A stretch of DNA of 41,197 bases from Gammaproteobacteria bacterium (GCA_023266055.1 JAHFRW010000021.1:1-41197), one strand, 5' to 3'. Counted from the first letter of the stretch, positions 27,799 to 37,113 are shown. Notes: generated from the letters alone by a model not told the origin. Program-made: numbers and translations.

Positions 27799-29019
27799 AT
27801 GTTTGAATTATTGGATGCATACAGTCAGAATGCAGTAATTAAGGTTATTGGTGTAGGTGGTGGCGGAAGTAATGCCGTGGAACACATGCTGTCGGCGAAT
27901 ATTGATGGCGTGGATTTTATTTGCGCCAACACAGACGCACAGGCATTGAAGAATACCGCCGCACGTACAGTGTTGCAGCTGGGTGGCAGCGTCACCAAAG
28001 GTTTGGGCGCGGGTGCCAACCCTGATGTGGGTCGGCAAGCGGCACTGGAAGATCGCGAGCGCATCATGGAGTTAATTCAGGGAACCGACATGCTATTTAT
28101 TACTGCAGGTATGGGCGGTGGCACCGGCACCGGTGCTGCACCCATAGTGGCGCAGATTGCAAAGGAAATGGGTATATTGACGGTGGCGGTGGTGACCAAG
28201 CCGTTTCCATTTGAAGGTGCAAAGCGTATGCGGGTTGCACAGGCGGGTATTAAGGAGTTGACACAATACGTAGACTCGCTTATCACTATTCCCAATGAAA
28301 AATTATTGTCGGTGCTGGGCAAGGGCGTGTCATTACTGGATGCGTTCCGCGCGGCCAATAATGTTTTACTGGGTGCGGTGCAGGGCATTGCCGAGCTGAT
28401 TACCCGTCCCGGGTTGATCAACGTCGATTTTGCAGACGTACGTACGGTAATGTCTGAAATGGGCATGGGCATGATGGGCTCCGGTTCCGCCAGTGGTGCA
28501 GACCGTGCCAGACGTGCTGCTGAAGCGGCGGTTGCGAGTCCATTGCTGGAAGACATTAACCTGTCGGGCGCGCGCGGTATTCTGGTGAATGTGACGGCGG
28601 GTCTGGATGTGTCGATCGGTGAATTTGAAGAAGTGGGCAGCATCATTAAAGAGTTTGCGTCCGAGAATGCAACCGTGGTGGTGGGTACCGTGATCGATCC
28701 TGAAATGCATGACGAGCTGCGTGTTACCGTCGTAGCAACAGGCCTGGGTGGGCGTGAGGACGTGGCGGAAAAACCAATCAAGCTGGTTTACCAGCAGGGT
28801 GGGTACAGCGGCACACCGTCATCATCCCATCACGCTGAACAGGCGGCTGGGCAGGCTACCTTGGCGGGATTTAATGAGGTTGATTACGGTAAGCTGGATC
28901 GACCGACCGTGATGCGTAACCAGCAAGTTATTGCAGGGCGCCATGCGCGGGCGGTTAATCTTGACGCTAATCTTGATTACCTGGATATACCCGCATTTCT
29001 GCGCCGTCAGGCGGATTAA
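27799..29019 (+). CDS. ftsZ: Cell division protein FtsZ
   Basis: FtsZ is the tubulin-like GTPase that forms the division ring. The 406-residue protein has VIGVGGGGSNAVEHM, the tubulin signature GGGTGTG at 106-112, the synergy-loop residues in NVDFADVRTVMSEMG, a short variable linker, and the conserved C-terminal peptide LDIPAFLRRQAD that binds FtsA and ZipA. An AAGGAG ribosome site lies 8 bases before the ATG, the best in the cluster, consistent with high expression. It is the last gene of the cluster, followed by a weak terminator. Confidence 0.99.
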   Translation: MFELLDAYSQNAVIKVIGVGGGGSNAVEHMLSANIDGVDFICANTDAQALKNTAARTVLQLGGSVTKGLGAGANPDVGRQAALEDRERIMELIQGTDMLFITAGMGGGTGTGAAPIVAQIAKEMGILTVAVVTKPFPFEGAKRMRVAQAGIKELTQYVDSLITIPNEKLLSVLGKGVSLLDAFRAANNVLLGAVQGIAELITRPGLINVDFADVRTVMSEMGMGMMGSGSASGADRARRAAEAAVASPLLEDINLSGARGILVNVTAGLDVSIGEFEEVGSIIKEFASENATVVVGTVIDPEMHDELRVTVVATGLGGREDVAEKPIKLVYQQGGYSGTPSSSHHAEQAAGQATLAGFNEVDYGKLDRPTVMRNQQVIAGRHARAVNLDANLDYLDIPAFLRRQAD

Positions 29020-29060
29020 TAGGGGATTATGGCTCTTTATGAAGGGGAATAGACGCAAAG

Positions 29061-29084
29061 GCGTTGTTTTTTTGCAACGCTTTT
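29061..29084 (+). terminator. Probable terminator after ftsZ
   Basis: GCGTTG (29061-29066) pairs with CAACGC (29075-29080) around a T-rich loop and is followed by TTTT. The stem is short and the T-run modest, so read-through into lpxC is likely. Confidence 0.6.
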
Positions 29085-29116
29085 GCTGGGATTTACCAGA
29101 TTCCTAGGTGCCTGTT

Positions 29117-29146
29117 TTGAGCTGTGGTAATATTACGCTATATAGT
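29117..29146 (+). promoter_or_regulatory. Probable lpxC promoter
   Basis: TTGAGC (29117-29122) and TATAGT (29141-29146) are 18 bases apart, 72 bases before lpxC. The same TATAGT hexamer serves the dcw promoter. The -10 box lies inside a perfect palindrome (29135-29153). Confidence 0.6.
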
Positions 29147-29153
29147 ATAGCGT
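29135..29153. promoter_or_regulatory. Palindrome covering the lpxC -10 box (possible operator)
   Basis: ACGCTATA (29135-29142), TAG, TATAGCGT (29146-29153): two perfect 8-base arms with a 3-base spacer. The position over the -10 box suggests a repressor site. No regulator can be named from the sequence. Confidence 0.5.
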
Positions 29154-29217
29154 GCGCCATCTTCGTAACGAAGGGATTGTGCCCGGTGGACAGTGTATAT
29201 TTTAGAGTGTTGGTAAA

Positions 29218-30132
29218 ATGACCAGACAGCGTACGTTAAAAAATGTCATTCGGGCGACAGGAGTCGGGCTACATACCGGTGAAAAGGTATATTTGACGTT
29301 GCGGCCCGCCGCCGTTAATACCGGTATTGTGTTTCGGCGTATTGACCTTGATCCGCCCGTTGAAATTGGTGCGCGTCCGGAAAATGTCGGCGATACCCGT
29401 TTGTCTACTACCTTGCGTAATGGGGATGCCAGTGTGTCCACCGTGGAGCATTTGCTGTCGGCGTTTGCGGGTTTGGGCATTGATAATGCCTATGTTGATC
29501 TTAGTGCTGCCGAGGTGCCGATTATGGACGGTAGCGCGGGTCCCTTCGTATTCCTGATCCAGTCGGCGGGTGTGGAGGAGCAAAACGCCGCCAAGCGTTT
29601 TATTCGTATCAAACGCTCAACGATTGTGAAGGATGGCGATAAATGGGCTCGTTTTGAGCCTTTTGATGGTTTCAAGGTGGCTTTTGGTATTGACTTTGAT
29701 CATCCCGCTTTCAAGGACCGCCGTCAGGAAGTAGAGGTGGATTTTTCCCGGACTTCTTTTGTAAAGGAAGTGAGTCGGGCGCGTACCTTTGGGTTCATGC
29801 GTGATATCGAGATGCTGCGCAGCAACAAGCTGGCGTTGGGTGGTAGTCTGGACAACGCCATTGTGGTGGATGATTATCGCGTACTCAATGAAGAAGGTTT
29901 GCGTTATGAAGATGAGTTTGTGAAGCATAAAGTACTGGATGCGGTGGGCGATCTTTACCTGCTCGGCCATAGCCTCATTGGTGCCTTCAGCGGATACAAA
30001 TCGGGCCATCAATTAAATAATCGATTGCTGCGCGTCCTTTTGGCTGACGAGAGCGCGTGGGAAGTTGTAACCTTTGAGGGCAGCAAGCCTGCTCCTGTAT
30101 CATTCTCGCAACCGCTTACCGCAGCCAGCTAG
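29218..30132 (+). CDS. lpxC: UDP-3-O-acyl-N-acetylglucosamine deacetylase LpxC
   Basis: LpxC is the zinc deacetylase for the committed step of lipid A synthesis. The 304-residue protein (E. coli has 305) shows the N-terminal TGVGLHTGE, the zinc-site His in [12 protein letters not shown], the active-site Glu/Asp region with [11 protein letters not shown], the second zinc block [17 protein letters not shown] (His and Asp), and GHQLNNRLL with the catalytic His. It lies after ftsZ as in most gammaproteobacteria and probably has its own promoter. The ribosome site is weak. Its presence shows a lipid A outer membrane. Confidence 0.98.
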   Translation: MTRQRTLKNVIRATGVGLHTGEKVYLTLRPAAVNTGIVFRRIDLDPPVEIGARPENVGDTRLSTTLRNGDASVSTVEHLLSAFAGLGIDNAYVDLSAAEVPIMDGSAGPFVFLIQSAGVEEQNAAKRFIRIKRSTIVKDGDKWARFEPFDGFKVAFGIDFDHPAFKDRRQEVEVDFSRTSFVKEVSRARTFGFMRDIEMLRSNKLALGGSLDNAIVVDDYRVLNEEGLRYEDEFVKHKVLDAVGDLYLLGHSLIGAFSGYKSGHQLNNRLLRVLLADESAWEVVTFEGSKPAPVSFSQPLTAAS

Positions 30133-30224
30133 TTTCTCGCGAAAAATGCCATAAACACAGGCGATGGTCTTTTTGTGTTAAAAGCAACAAATAATCTTTT
30201 TTAACTCCCGGCATACCATTGTTT

Positions 30225-30255
30225 GTATAAGCACCCTGACCCAGGGCGCTTATAC
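30225..30255. terminator. Hairpin between convergent lpxC and dciA
   Basis: GTATAAGC (30225-30232) pairs with GCTTATAC (30248-30255), and inside, after one mismatch, CCCTG pairs with CAGGG around a 3-base loop. There is no T-run on either strand, so it may act as a bidirectional RNA-end stabiliser or weak terminator. Confidence 0.5.
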
Positions 30256-30267
30256 GTGTGCGGTACG

Positions 30268-30723
30268 CTATTGCTGGTTTACCTGTTTACCGTGACGCGC
30301 CAAACGTTGCAGCGCCGTTTTCAGGCGAATATCTGCTATATTTTCGGCGATACCGTCGAGTAACTGGGCGGTTCTTTTTGACATGTGGGCATGTCTGGTT
30401 TTGTCCGGACAGGCAATAGCCAGGTTACGAGGCCTGACTTTTACCTCAAGGCTATTCAGCGCTGGTAGGCCTTTTTGCCGCAACTGCTGCAATAATGTAC
30501 GGTTGTTATAGCGTAATTTCAATGCCCAAGCAGACGAATCAGCATGTAATATCAGTATGTTATTCCTCAGATTGGCTACCTGGCAGTGCTGGTTGAGTGG
30601 TGCTGGCAGGCAGTCGCGCAACACACGGTTAAGTGTCTCCAGATGCTGGGTGTGCGCCAGTACGGCCTGCAGGGACTCAGGGTTTGTCGCTAGTAATTGC
30701 GTTATGCTTCTGGGGGCTTTCAT
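30268..30723 (-). CDS. dciA: DUF721 family protein, DciA replicative helicase loader/operator
   Basis: This 151-residue basic protein has the DUF721 core at about residues 20-105: LNRVLRDCLPAPLNQHCQVA, then LILHADSSAWALKLRY and LNSLEVKVRPRN. DciA family proteins interact with the replicative helicase DnaB and replace DnaC/DnaI in bacteria lacking those. Position between lpxC and secA is the conserved location in many gamma- and betaproteobacteria, which supports the call. It is transcribed toward lpxC and away from secA. The C-terminal 45 residues are basic and variable. Confidence 0.85.
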   Translation of the reverse strand: MKAPRSITQLLATNPESLQAVLAHTQHLETLNRVLRDCLPAPLNQHCQVANLRNNILILHADSSAWALKLRYNNRTLLQQLRQKGLPALNSLEVKVRPRNLAIACPDKTRHAHMSKRTAQLLDGIAENIADIRLKTALQRLARHGKQVNQQ

Positions 30724-30777
30724 GGAGATTGATTGCGTCAGTGCTCATTCATGTGTGCATACTTGCGTAAAGACTCA

Positions 30778-30783
30778 TATAAT
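30778..30783 (+). promoter_or_regulatory. Probable secA -10 box
   Basis: A perfect TATAAT lies 108 bases before secA in the dciA-secA divergent gap. There is no convincing -35 hexamer. It implies a leader of about 100 bases. Confidence 0.45.
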
Positions 30784-30891
30784 AGTGCCTTATGTTTCAG
30801 GCCATGTCCATTTCCCTAAACGCAACGAGGGCGAGAGAATAGCCGGCTTGATGTATCAGGGTCCGGTAGATTCATCGTTTTATCATTATAT

Positions 30892-33609
30892 ATGGTTACA
30901 AAATTTCTGAATAAGTTGTTTGGCAGTCGCAATGACCGCTTGGTGAAAACCATGCAGGCTAACGTGGCACGCATTAACGCGCTTGAACCCCAGTTGGTTG
31001 GATTGTCTGATGACGCATTGCGTGCCAGAACCGACGAATTTCGCAAACGTCTTGCGGCAGGTGAAGATCTCGAGAAGTTATTGCCGGAAGCATTTGCTAC
31101 CGTGCGCGAAGCGGGCAAGCGTGTGTTGGGCATGCGTCATTTTGACGTGCAGTTGATTGGCGGTATGGTATTGCATTCCGGCAAAATTGCAGAAATGCGT
31201 ACCGGTGAAGGTAAAACGCTGGTGGCGACCCTGGCGGCGTATTTGAATGCCTTGCCGGGTAAGGGTGTACACGTGGTAACAGTGAATGATTATCTGGCGC
31301 GGCGTGACTCGTTATGGATGAGCAAGCTCTACGGATTTCTGGGATTGACTACGGATGTGATTCTTTCCGGCCAGGATACGGCCGCCAAACGCGCGGCCTA
31401 TATGGCAGATATTACCTACGGTACAAACAACGAATTTGGTTTTGACTATTTGCGTGACAACATGGCCTTCAGTCCCGAAGACCGCGTACAGCGTAAATTG
31501 AACTATTCGATTATTGATGAGGTGGATTCCATTCTGATCGACGAGGCGCGTACGCCGTTGATTATTTCGGGGCCCACCGATGATAATTCGGAGCTATACA
31601 AGCAGATCAACGTTCTGATTCCGACACTCGTCAAACAACAGGTTGAAGACGGCCCTGGTGACTATGCGGTAGATGAGAAAGCACGCCAGGTGCATCTCAC
31701 TGAAGAAGGTTTTGCACGTGCTGAGGAGTTATTGGTTGGCGCAGGCTTACTGACCGAAAATGAAAGTTTATATGACGCCACCAATATCAGTCTGATGCAT
31801 CATGTAAGTGCTGCATTACGTGCCCATGCGTTATATCAGCGTGATGTTGCATACATTGTAAAAGACGGTGAAGTCATTATTGTTGATGAATTTACGGGTC
31901 GCGTCATGCCTGGGCGTCGCTGGTCTGAGGGTTTGCACCAGGCGGTTGAAGCAAAGGAAGGCGTGCGTATCCAGAATGAAAATCAGACTATGGCGTCGAT
32001 CACATTCCAGAACTATTTCCGGCTTTATAATAAATTGTCGGGCATGACCGGTACTGCGGATACTGAAGCCTTTGAGTTTCAGCAGATCTACGGGTTGGAA
32101 GTGGTGGTTATTCCTACCAACCGACCTATGGTTCGTCAGGATAAGGGCGATCTGATTTATCTTACTGCCAAGGAAAAATTCGCGGCAATTATTGAAGACA
32201 TCAAGGAGTGTCAGGGTCGTGGTCAGCCCGTGCTGGTGGGTACCACCTCTATTGAAACCTCTGAATATTTGTCACGCTTGTTGAGTGAACAAAAAATCCG
32301 GCACGAAGTGTTAAACGCCAAACAGCATGAGCGTGAGGCAGAGATTGTCGCGCAGGCAGGTCGTCCAGGTATTGTCACCATCGCTACCAACATGGCAGGT
32401 CGAGGTACTGATATTGTGCTGGGTGGGAGTCTGGAGGTGGAGTTGGCTGCTTTGCAGGAGTCTGATGAGGATAAGATACAACAGGTACGTGAGCAGTGGA
32501 AACAACGCCATGATGAAGTGTTGGCGTTGGGCGGTTTGCATATTATCGGCACGGAGCGTCATGAGTCGCGGCGTATTGATAACCAGCTGCGTGGCCGTTC
32601 CGGTCGTCAGGGTGATGTGGGTTCCACACGGTTTTATCTGTCACTGGAAGATAATCTGATGCGTATTTTCGCATCGGACCGTGTGTCTGCCATTATGCAG
32701 AAACTTGGCATGACCGAAGGCGAGGCGATTGAACATCCATGGGTCAGCAAGGCCATTGAAAATGCGCAGCGCAAGGTCGAAGGCCACAACTTTGATATCC
32801 GGAAACAGTTGCTGGAATATGATGATGTCGCCAACGATCAACGTAAAGTGATCTATGAGCAGCGTAATGAGTTGATGGAAATAAACGACGTTTCTGCCAC
32901 TATTCGGGCGGTTCGTAATGATGTGCTCACGGCAGTTATCGATCAATTCATTCCTCCCCAAAGCCTGGATGAGCAATGGGATATTCCTGGGCTACAAGCC
33001 GCGCTGGAAGGTGAATTTGGTCTGCGGCTGGATATTGCGGGTTGGTTGCATGCTGATGATACATTGCACGAAGAAATTTTACGCAAGCGTATTCTTGATG
33101 AGATAGAAACGGCCTATCAGAGTAAGGAAGCCATGGCCGGTGACACGGTGATGCGTCATTTTGAGAAAGCCGTCATGCTCCAGGTGCTTGATACACACTG
33201 GAAAGAGCATCTTGCGGCAATGGATCATTTACGACAGGGCATTCATCTGCGCGGTTATGCACAGAAGAATCCCAAGCAGGAATACAAGCTTGAAGCATTT
33301 GAAATGTTTGGCATGATGCTGGAAAAAATCAAACGTGAAGTGATTAGTCTCTTATCCAAGGTGCAGGTGCGCGCAGAAGCAGATGTTGAAGCCGTTGAAG
33401 AGCAGCGTCGTATGCATGCCCCCATGAGTTTTGAACATGCTACAGTGACGGCGATGACTGACGTGGAAGATTCGACAGAAGGAGTTTCTCCGAATCGTCA
33501 GGAGCATCATGAACCTTTTGTGCGTGATGGCCGTAAAGTAGGGCGTAACGAATCATGTCCATGTGGCTCCGGGCAGAAGTATAAAAACTGTCATGGCAAA
33601 CTTGCATAA
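30892..33609 (+). CDS. secA: Preprotein translocase ATPase SecA
   Basis: SecA is the motor that pushes unfolded preproteins through SecYEG. The 905-residue protein matches E. coli SecA (901) along its length. It starts [13 protein letters not shown], with Walker A GEGKT at 105-109, the DEAD-type [18 protein letters not shown], preprotein-binding region, second nucleotide domain with [14 protein letters not shown] and [13 protein letters not shown], and the helical scaffold. It ends in a SecB/lipid-binding zinc motif [15 protein letters not shown] (C-x-C-x8-C-H). No usual ribosome site precedes the ATG. A 19-codon open frame (30851-30910) overlaps its start. E. coli has secM here; nothing similar is seen. 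Confidence 0.99.
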   Translation: MVTKFLNKLFGSRNDRLVKTMQANVARINALEPQLVGLSDDALRARTDEFRKRLAAGEDLEKLLPEAFATVREAGKRVLGMRHFDVQLIGGMVLHSGKIAEMRTGEGKTLVATLAAYLNALPGKGVHVVTVNDYLARRDSLWMSKLYGFLGLTTDVILSGQDTAAKRAAYMADITYGTNNEFGFDYLRDNMAFSPEDRVQRKLNYSIIDEVDSILIDEARTPLIISGPTDDNSELYKQINVLIPTLVKQQVEDGPGDYAVDEKARQVHLTEEGFARAEELLVGAGLLTENESLYDATNISLMHHVSAALRAHALYQRDVAYIVKDGEVIIVDEFTGRVMPGRRWSEGLHQAVEAKEGVRIQNENQTMASITFQNYFRLYNKLSGMTGTADTEAFEFQQIYGLEVVVIPTNRPMVRQDKGDLIYLTAKEKFAAIIEDIKECQGRGQPVLVGTTSIETSEYLSRLLSEQKIRHEVLNAKQHEREAEIVAQAGRPGIVTIATNMAGRGTDIVLGGSLEVELAALQESDEDKIQQVREQWKQRHDEVLALGGLHIIGTERHESRRIDNQLRGRSGRQGDVGSTRFYLSLEDNLMRIFASDRVSAIMQKLGMTEGEAIEHPWVSKAIENAQRKVEGHNFDIRKQLLEYDDVANDQRKVIYEQRNELMEINDVSATIRAVRNDVLTAVIDQFIPPQSLDEQWDIPGLQAALEGEFGLRLDIAGWLHADDTLHEEILRKRILDEIETAYQSKEAMAGDTVMRHFEKAVMLQVLDTHWKEHLAAMDHLRQGIHLRGYAQKNPKQEYKLEAFEMFGMMLEKIKREVISLLSKVQVRAEADVEAVEEQRRMHAPMSFEHATVTAMTDVEDSTEGVSPNRQEHHEPFVRDGRKVGRNESCPCGSGQKYKNCHGKLA

Positions 33610-33625
33610 TATTGGAAATGGTTTT

Positions 33626-33652
33626 AGCCCCTGTTGTCCCGAGGGCTGATTT
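33626..33652 (+). terminator. Possible terminator or attenuator between secA and argJ
   Basis: AGCCC (33626-33630) pairs with GGGCT (33643-33647) around a 12-base loop and is followed by GATTTTT. The stem is short. Confidence 0.45.
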
Positions 33653-33667
33653 TTGCTTTGTGGAGTG

Positions 33668-33690
33668 ATGGCGTTATGGCGTTATGGCGG
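33668..33690 (+). repeat. 8-bp tandem repeat carrying three ATG codons at the argJ start
   Basis: ATGGCGTT at 33668 and 33676 followed by ATGGCGG at 33684. Because the period is 8, the ATGs fall in three different frames. Only the third opens argJ; the first gives 17 codons and the second 5. Confidence 0.85.
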
Positions 33691-34928
33691 TAGGATTAAC
33701 CGGCTTGCCCGATATGTATAGGGTGCCAGGCATTCGTCTTGGCACGGCGCGTGCGGGAATCAAAAAGCCTGATCGGCGTGATCTGGTTATTATGGAAATT
33801 GCTGCGGGTGCGCACAGCGTGGCCGTATTTACGCGCAATGCTTTTTGCGCCGCCCCCGTCACGGTGGCGCGCGATCATCTTTCGTTGTCATCCCCCCGAT
33901 ATTTGTTGATTAACACAGGTAATGCCAATGCGGGTACCGGTAAATCAGGTGTGCTCGATGCACAGCACTGTTGTGATGCAATGGCGGGATTGGCAGGGTG
34001 TGCTGCATCAGAGGTATTGCCGTTTTCTACGGGTGTGATTGGTGAGTCGTTGCCTGTGCAACGTATTGTCGCCGGACTGCCTGCTGCCTATGCGGTGTTG
34101 AGTGCTACAGGCTGGGAGGATGCGGCTCACGGTATCATGACGACCGATACCGTTGCCAAAGGTTCGTCACGTCAGGTGCAAATCGATGGCACCAGAGTGA
34201 CGGTGACCGGTATTGCCAAAGGCTCTGGCATGATTCGTCCAGATATGGCGACCATGCTTGCATTTATTGCCACGGATGCTGCATGTGATGTCTCCGTGTT
34301 GCAACAATGTTTGAGCGATGCGGTTGAGAAATCATTTAATCGCATTACGGTAGACGGCGATACTTCTACCAACGATGCCTGTGTTTTGGTGGCGACGGGT
34401 CAGGCAGTTTCGTCTGAAAGAGATGGTCATGCACAGACGCCTATTACCAGTACCGCAAGCGTCGCCTATCAGGTTTTATGTGACGCCGTGACTGCGGTGT
34501 GCACCGAGCTCGCACAAGCGGTGATCCGTGATGGCGAAGGCGCCACCAAGTTGATTACCGTGGACGTACAGGGTGGCGCCAACGATGCTGAATGCACACA
34601 AGTGGCTTACGCCGTCGCACATTCTCCACTAGTAAAAACAGCATTTTTTGCCTGTGATCCTAACTGGGGTCGTATCGTCATGGCGATAGGCCGTGCCGGT
34701 GTGGAGAATCTTGATGTATCACGGATTGCTGTTTATCTGGGAGACGTGTGCATCGTTCAGGACGGAGGGCGTGCGCCCACCTATCGTGAAGAGCTGGGAC
34801 AACAGGTGATGAAACAGGCTGAAATTACCGTGCGCATTATGCTTGGGCGCGGTGCTTGCCAAACCCAGGTATGGACGTGCGATTTTTCGTATGATTATGT
34901 GCGTATTAACGCTGAATATCGTAGTTAG
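33684..34928 (+). CDS. argJ: Bifunctional glutamate N-acetyltransferase/ornithine acetyltransferase ArgJ
   Basis: ArgJ transfers acetyl from N-acetylornithine to glutamate, and in bifunctional forms also uses acetyl-CoA, in arginine synthesis. The 414-residue proenzyme starts [17 protein letters not shown], matching relatives, and has [30 protein letters not shown], the self-cleavage site [10 protein letters not shown] (break between Ala189 and Thr190, Thr being the nucleophile), GDTSTNDAC and [10 protein letters not shown]. Genes in this neighbourhood do not tell whether it is bi- or monofunctional. The likely ribosome site GGAG (33662-33665) is 18 bases from this ATG, unusually far. secA-argJ adjacency is common in proteobacteria. 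Confidence 0.96.
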   Translation: MAVGLTGLPDMYRVPGIRLGTARAGIKKPDRRDLVIMEIAAGAHSVAVFTRNAFCAAPVTVARDHLSLSSPRYLLINTGNANAGTGKSGVLDAQHCCDAMAGLAGCAASEVLPFSTGVIGESLPVQRIVAGLPAAYAVLSATGWEDAAHGIMTTDTVAKGSSRQVQIDGTRVTVTGIAKGSGMIRPDMATMLAFIATDAACDVSVLQQCLSDAVEKSFNRITVDGDTSTNDACVLVATGQAVSSERDGHAQTPITSTASVAYQVLCDAVTAVCTELAQAVIRDGEGATKLITVDVQGGANDAECTQVAYAVAHSPLVKTAFFACDPNWGRIVMAIGRAGVENLDVSRIAVYLGDVCIVQDGGRAPTYREELGQQVMKQAEITVRIMLGRGACQTQVWTCDFSYDYVRINAEYRS

Positions 34929-34956
34929 CCAAAACTGTTAATTCGGGTTTTTCATT

Positions 34957-35652
34957 ATGCGTATCGCATTGCTGGAAGATGATCCTGATCAGGTTGCGTT
35001 ATTGCAACAGTGGTTGCATCATGCGGATCATGGTTGTCATGTATTTGGCACAGGCGAGCAATTGCTCCGATCTCTGGCAAGAGATACCTTTGATTTGCTT
35101 ATGATCGATTGGGAACTACCGGGACTGAGTGGTATTGATGTGGTGATGCGTGTTCGTGAGCGACTCGACCGGCATGTGCCTATTTTGTTTGTGACCGCTC
35201 GTGATGCTGAAACGGATATTGTGCAGGCGCTGCAAGCAGGAGCGGATGATTATATGACGAAACCTGTGCGGCAAATGGAAATGCTGGCCCGTATCCATGC
35301 CTTGCAGCGTCGCAGTGAGGCCGATGAAGGCATGGAATACATGCCACCCTATCGATTTGTTCGTGCCAGCCACTCGGTTGCTCATGATGGTCAGGTTACC
35401 CAATTGACGGCCAAGGAATATGAGTTGGCCGAATTTTTGTTTCGTAATACCGGAAAGCTGTTGAGTCGTGGCCATATTTTAGAGAGCGTTTGGGGGCAGC
35501 GTGCTGATTTGAATACGCGTACGGTGGATACCCATGTCAGTCTGATCCGGCAGAAACTGGATATTGTGGCACACAATGGATGGCAGATCAGTGCGATTTA
35601 TCGGCATGGCTATCGCTTGGAGCGCACCGAACAGCGCGTTGCCAGCAACTGA
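34957..35652 (+). CDS. OmpR-family two-component response regulator
   Basis: The 231-residue protein has an N-terminal receiver domain with the acidic pair in LLEDDPDQ, phospho-acceptor Asp51 (in LLMIDWELPG), Thr80 and Lys102 (in YMTKPV), followed by an OmpR/PhoB winged-helix domain from about residue 130, with LTAKEYELAEFLFRN, RTVDTHVSLIRQKL and the final YRHGYRLE. It should bind DNA when phosphorylated. No histidine kinase gene is next to it, so it looks like an orphan within this window. It lies 28 bases after argJ, possibly on the same transcript, and converges on mscL. Target genes are unknown. Confidence 0.93.
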   Translation: MRIALLEDDPDQVALLQQWLHHADHGCHVFGTGEQLLRSLARDTFDLLMIDWELPGLSGIDVVMRVRERLDRHVPILFVTARDAETDIVQALQAGADDYMTKPVRQMEMLARIHALQRRSEADEGMEYMPPYRFVRASHSVAHDGQVTQLTAKEYELAEFLFRNTGKLLSRGHILESVWGQRADLNTRTVDTHVSLIRQKLDIVAHNGWQISAIYRHGYRLERTEQRVASN

Positions 35653-35665
35653 AAAAGATGCGGAC

Positions 35666-35688
35666 AAAAAAATCCCCCTGACGGGGGA
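35666..35688 (-). terminator. Terminator after mscL (perhaps bidirectional)
   Basis: TCCCCC (35673-35678) pairs with GGGGGA (35683-35688) around a 4-base loop. On the minus strand the stem is followed by seven T (A-tract 35666-35672), as expected for mscL. It lies between convergent genes and may also end the regulator transcript. Confidence 0.8.
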
Positions 35689-35699
35689 AAAAGGGGGGG

Positions 35700-36092
35700 T
35701 TATTTTGACTTCAGGAGATCCCTGATGTCTGTTAAGAGTCGTTCCTCTGCAGAAGGTTGTGGTGGTGCAGCCTGCTCTTTCTTCTTCAGTGAGTTGATAG
35801 CATTGACTACCATGAATATGGCAAAGGCAATGATTGTGAAATCAATGGTAGCCTGCAAAAATTTTCCATATTTTATGGCGATTAAAGCAGAGTCTGCTGT
35901 AGCTTCCTGCAGGATGAACGTCAGGTCGGAAAAATTAACGCCGCCCATGAGCAGCCCAATCGGTGGCAGGATTATATCTTCTACCAAAGATGAAATAATT
36001 TTTCCAAATGCCGCACCGATGATAATACCGACTGCCATATCAACAACATTGCCCTTGACGGCAAATGCTTTAAACTCTTGTAACATACTCAT
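35700..36092 (-). CDS. mscL: Large-conductance mechanosensitive channel MscL
   Basis: MscL is the pentameric inner-membrane safety valve that opens under high membrane tension in hypo-osmotic shock. The 130-residue protein has the family N-terminus [20 protein letters not shown], the pore helix [19 protein letters not shown], the second membrane helix [16 protein letters not shown], and a charged C-terminal bundle helix ending [14 protein letters not shown]. Length is normal (E. coli 136). It follows the DUF481 gene by 16 bases and is probably co-transcribed with it. Confidence 0.97.
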   Translation of the reverse strand: MSMLQEFKAFAVKGNVVDMAVGIIIGAAFGKIISSLVEDIILPPIGLLMGGVNFSDLTFILQEATADSALIAIKYGKFLQATIDFTIIAFAIFMVVNAINSLKKKEQAAPPQPSAEERLLTDIRDLLKSK

Positions 36093-36108
36093 CGCGCTAT
36101 CCTCCAGG

Positions 36109-36822
36109 TTAGAATCCGTATACCAGGGTCACTGCAGTTTCAGTGTCCATATCCTTGACCGTAACAGGTACTTCAGAAGTATATCGCGCAGTAAACGAAA
36201 GCTTCATCGCCAGACTGCCCACTAGCTGTGCTGTCAGCGCAGTGACTGATCTCACAATGGTGGCATCGCTGCTGATTTCACTTGTCAGGTCTTCGCTTAA
36301 GGATGCAGATGGACTGATTTTCCATAGCAGTTTGCCCGCGAGATAACCTACCAACTTATTTTCCGATGAGCCATCGCGCAGCTTTGTTTGTTGTGCGCCA
36401 GGGCCGACTTCAAGATCCAGCGTCAGGTTATCCTCGCGGATAACGCGGTAACCATAACCGAGTATTTCACTTGTGCGGTAGTCGAAGCCCGCAAATCGGT
36501 CATTTTCGTAACTCAACAGGCCAAACGCGTAACTACGATCATCAAACTTGTAATCACTCTTTCCTGATAGCATGTATCTCTCACTGGTGGTGCGTGTAGC
36601 ATCCGAGGTATTTAGCGCATCAAATTTTCCTGTATGACGCCACTTTTCATTTTCATGGATTACACCCGCACGGGCTTTGACGGACGTGGTTTCGGTGTTA
36701 CCGCTGGTTGCTACAATACCGAGTTCGGCCTCACCCTTCCAGGGTTGAGAAGCTTCTGCGGCAATCAATGGGCTGGTGGTACCTAATAGGATTATTGTTG
36801 CGACACTGTTTTTTAAAGACAT
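36109..36822 (-). CDS. DUF481 family outer-membrane protein (YdiY-like)
   Basis: The 237-residue protein has a signal peptide ending near LIAA/EA and a mature chain of alternating beta strands: [18 protein letters not shown], then [32 protein letters not shown] and a C-terminal VYGF with final Phe, typical of outer-membrane beta-barrels. The GxxxTSGNTET-like opening is characteristic of the DUF481 family, which includes YdiY, described as a salt-induced outer-membrane protein. Its function is not known. A GGGAGA ribosome site precedes the ATG. Grouping with mscL suggests an osmotic or envelope-stress context, which is inference. Confidence 0.9.
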   Translation of the reverse strand: MSLKNSVATIILLGTTSPLIAAEASQPWKGEAELGIVATSGNTETTSVKARAGVIHENEKWRHTGKFDALNTSDATRTTSERYMLSGKSDYKFDDRSYAFGLLSYENDRFAGFDYRTSEILGYGYRVIREDNLTLDLEVGPGAQQTKLRDGSSENKLVGYLAGKLLWKISPSASLSEDLTSEISSDATIVRSVTALTAQLVGSLAMKLSFTARYTSEVPVTVKDMDTETAVTLVYGF

Positions 36823-36898
36823 ATGTTTCTCCCTGGGTTGTAATAGTTGAGTCAGTTAAGCTGGCTGCATTTTCAGTTTGGATCTATTTGTCGATCGC

Positions 36899-36996
36899 GC
36901 GTAATGATTACGCAATGGTTTAGGATTGTTTCATCGGTTGCGGCGGTTTTCTGCAGGCCGCTTTTGATATTTCCAGTACGTTTTCCGTGCTGAAAT
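36899..36996. promoter_or_regulatory. Upstream region of DUF481-mscL with a palindrome and a hairpin
   Basis: GCGTAA-TGA-TTACGC (36899-36913) is a perfect 6-base palindrome 77-91 bases before the DUF481 start and could be an operator. At 36969-36996, ATTT and CAGTACG pair with CGTGCTG and AAAT around TTTTC with one bulged C, an RNA-type hairpin. The 291-base gap between DUF481 and the OmpA gene contains no gene that I can support. Confidence 0.4.
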
Positions 36997-37068
36997 GTGT
37001 AGATGTCGTGAAAAGTGCAATCCCATAATGGGCGAGGTTGAATCAGTTTCGCCCGCTTACGGTACTGA

Positions 37069-37094
37069 AGCGGCCGTCATTCATGACGGCCGCT
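37069..37094 (-). terminator. Strong hairpin after the OmpA-family gene
   Basis: AGCGGCCGTCA (37069-37079) and TGACGGCCGCT (37084-37094) form a perfect 11-bp stem with a TTCA loop, 20 bases beyond the OmpA stop. There is no T-run on either strand, so it may protect the mRNA end instead of terminating on its own. Confidence 0.65.
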
Positions 37095-37113
37095 AGTACA
37101 TGGCTATTGAGAC

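Noticed and set aside
28077-28781. Long antisense open frame (234 codons) inside ftsZ
   Set aside because: Its Ser/Pro/Ala-rich composition is the usual shadow of a strongly conserved gene, with no ribosome site and no family features.
30724-30891. SecM-like secretion monitor before secA
   Set aside because: There is no signal peptide or arrest motif in the gap; only the 19-codon frame reported above is present.
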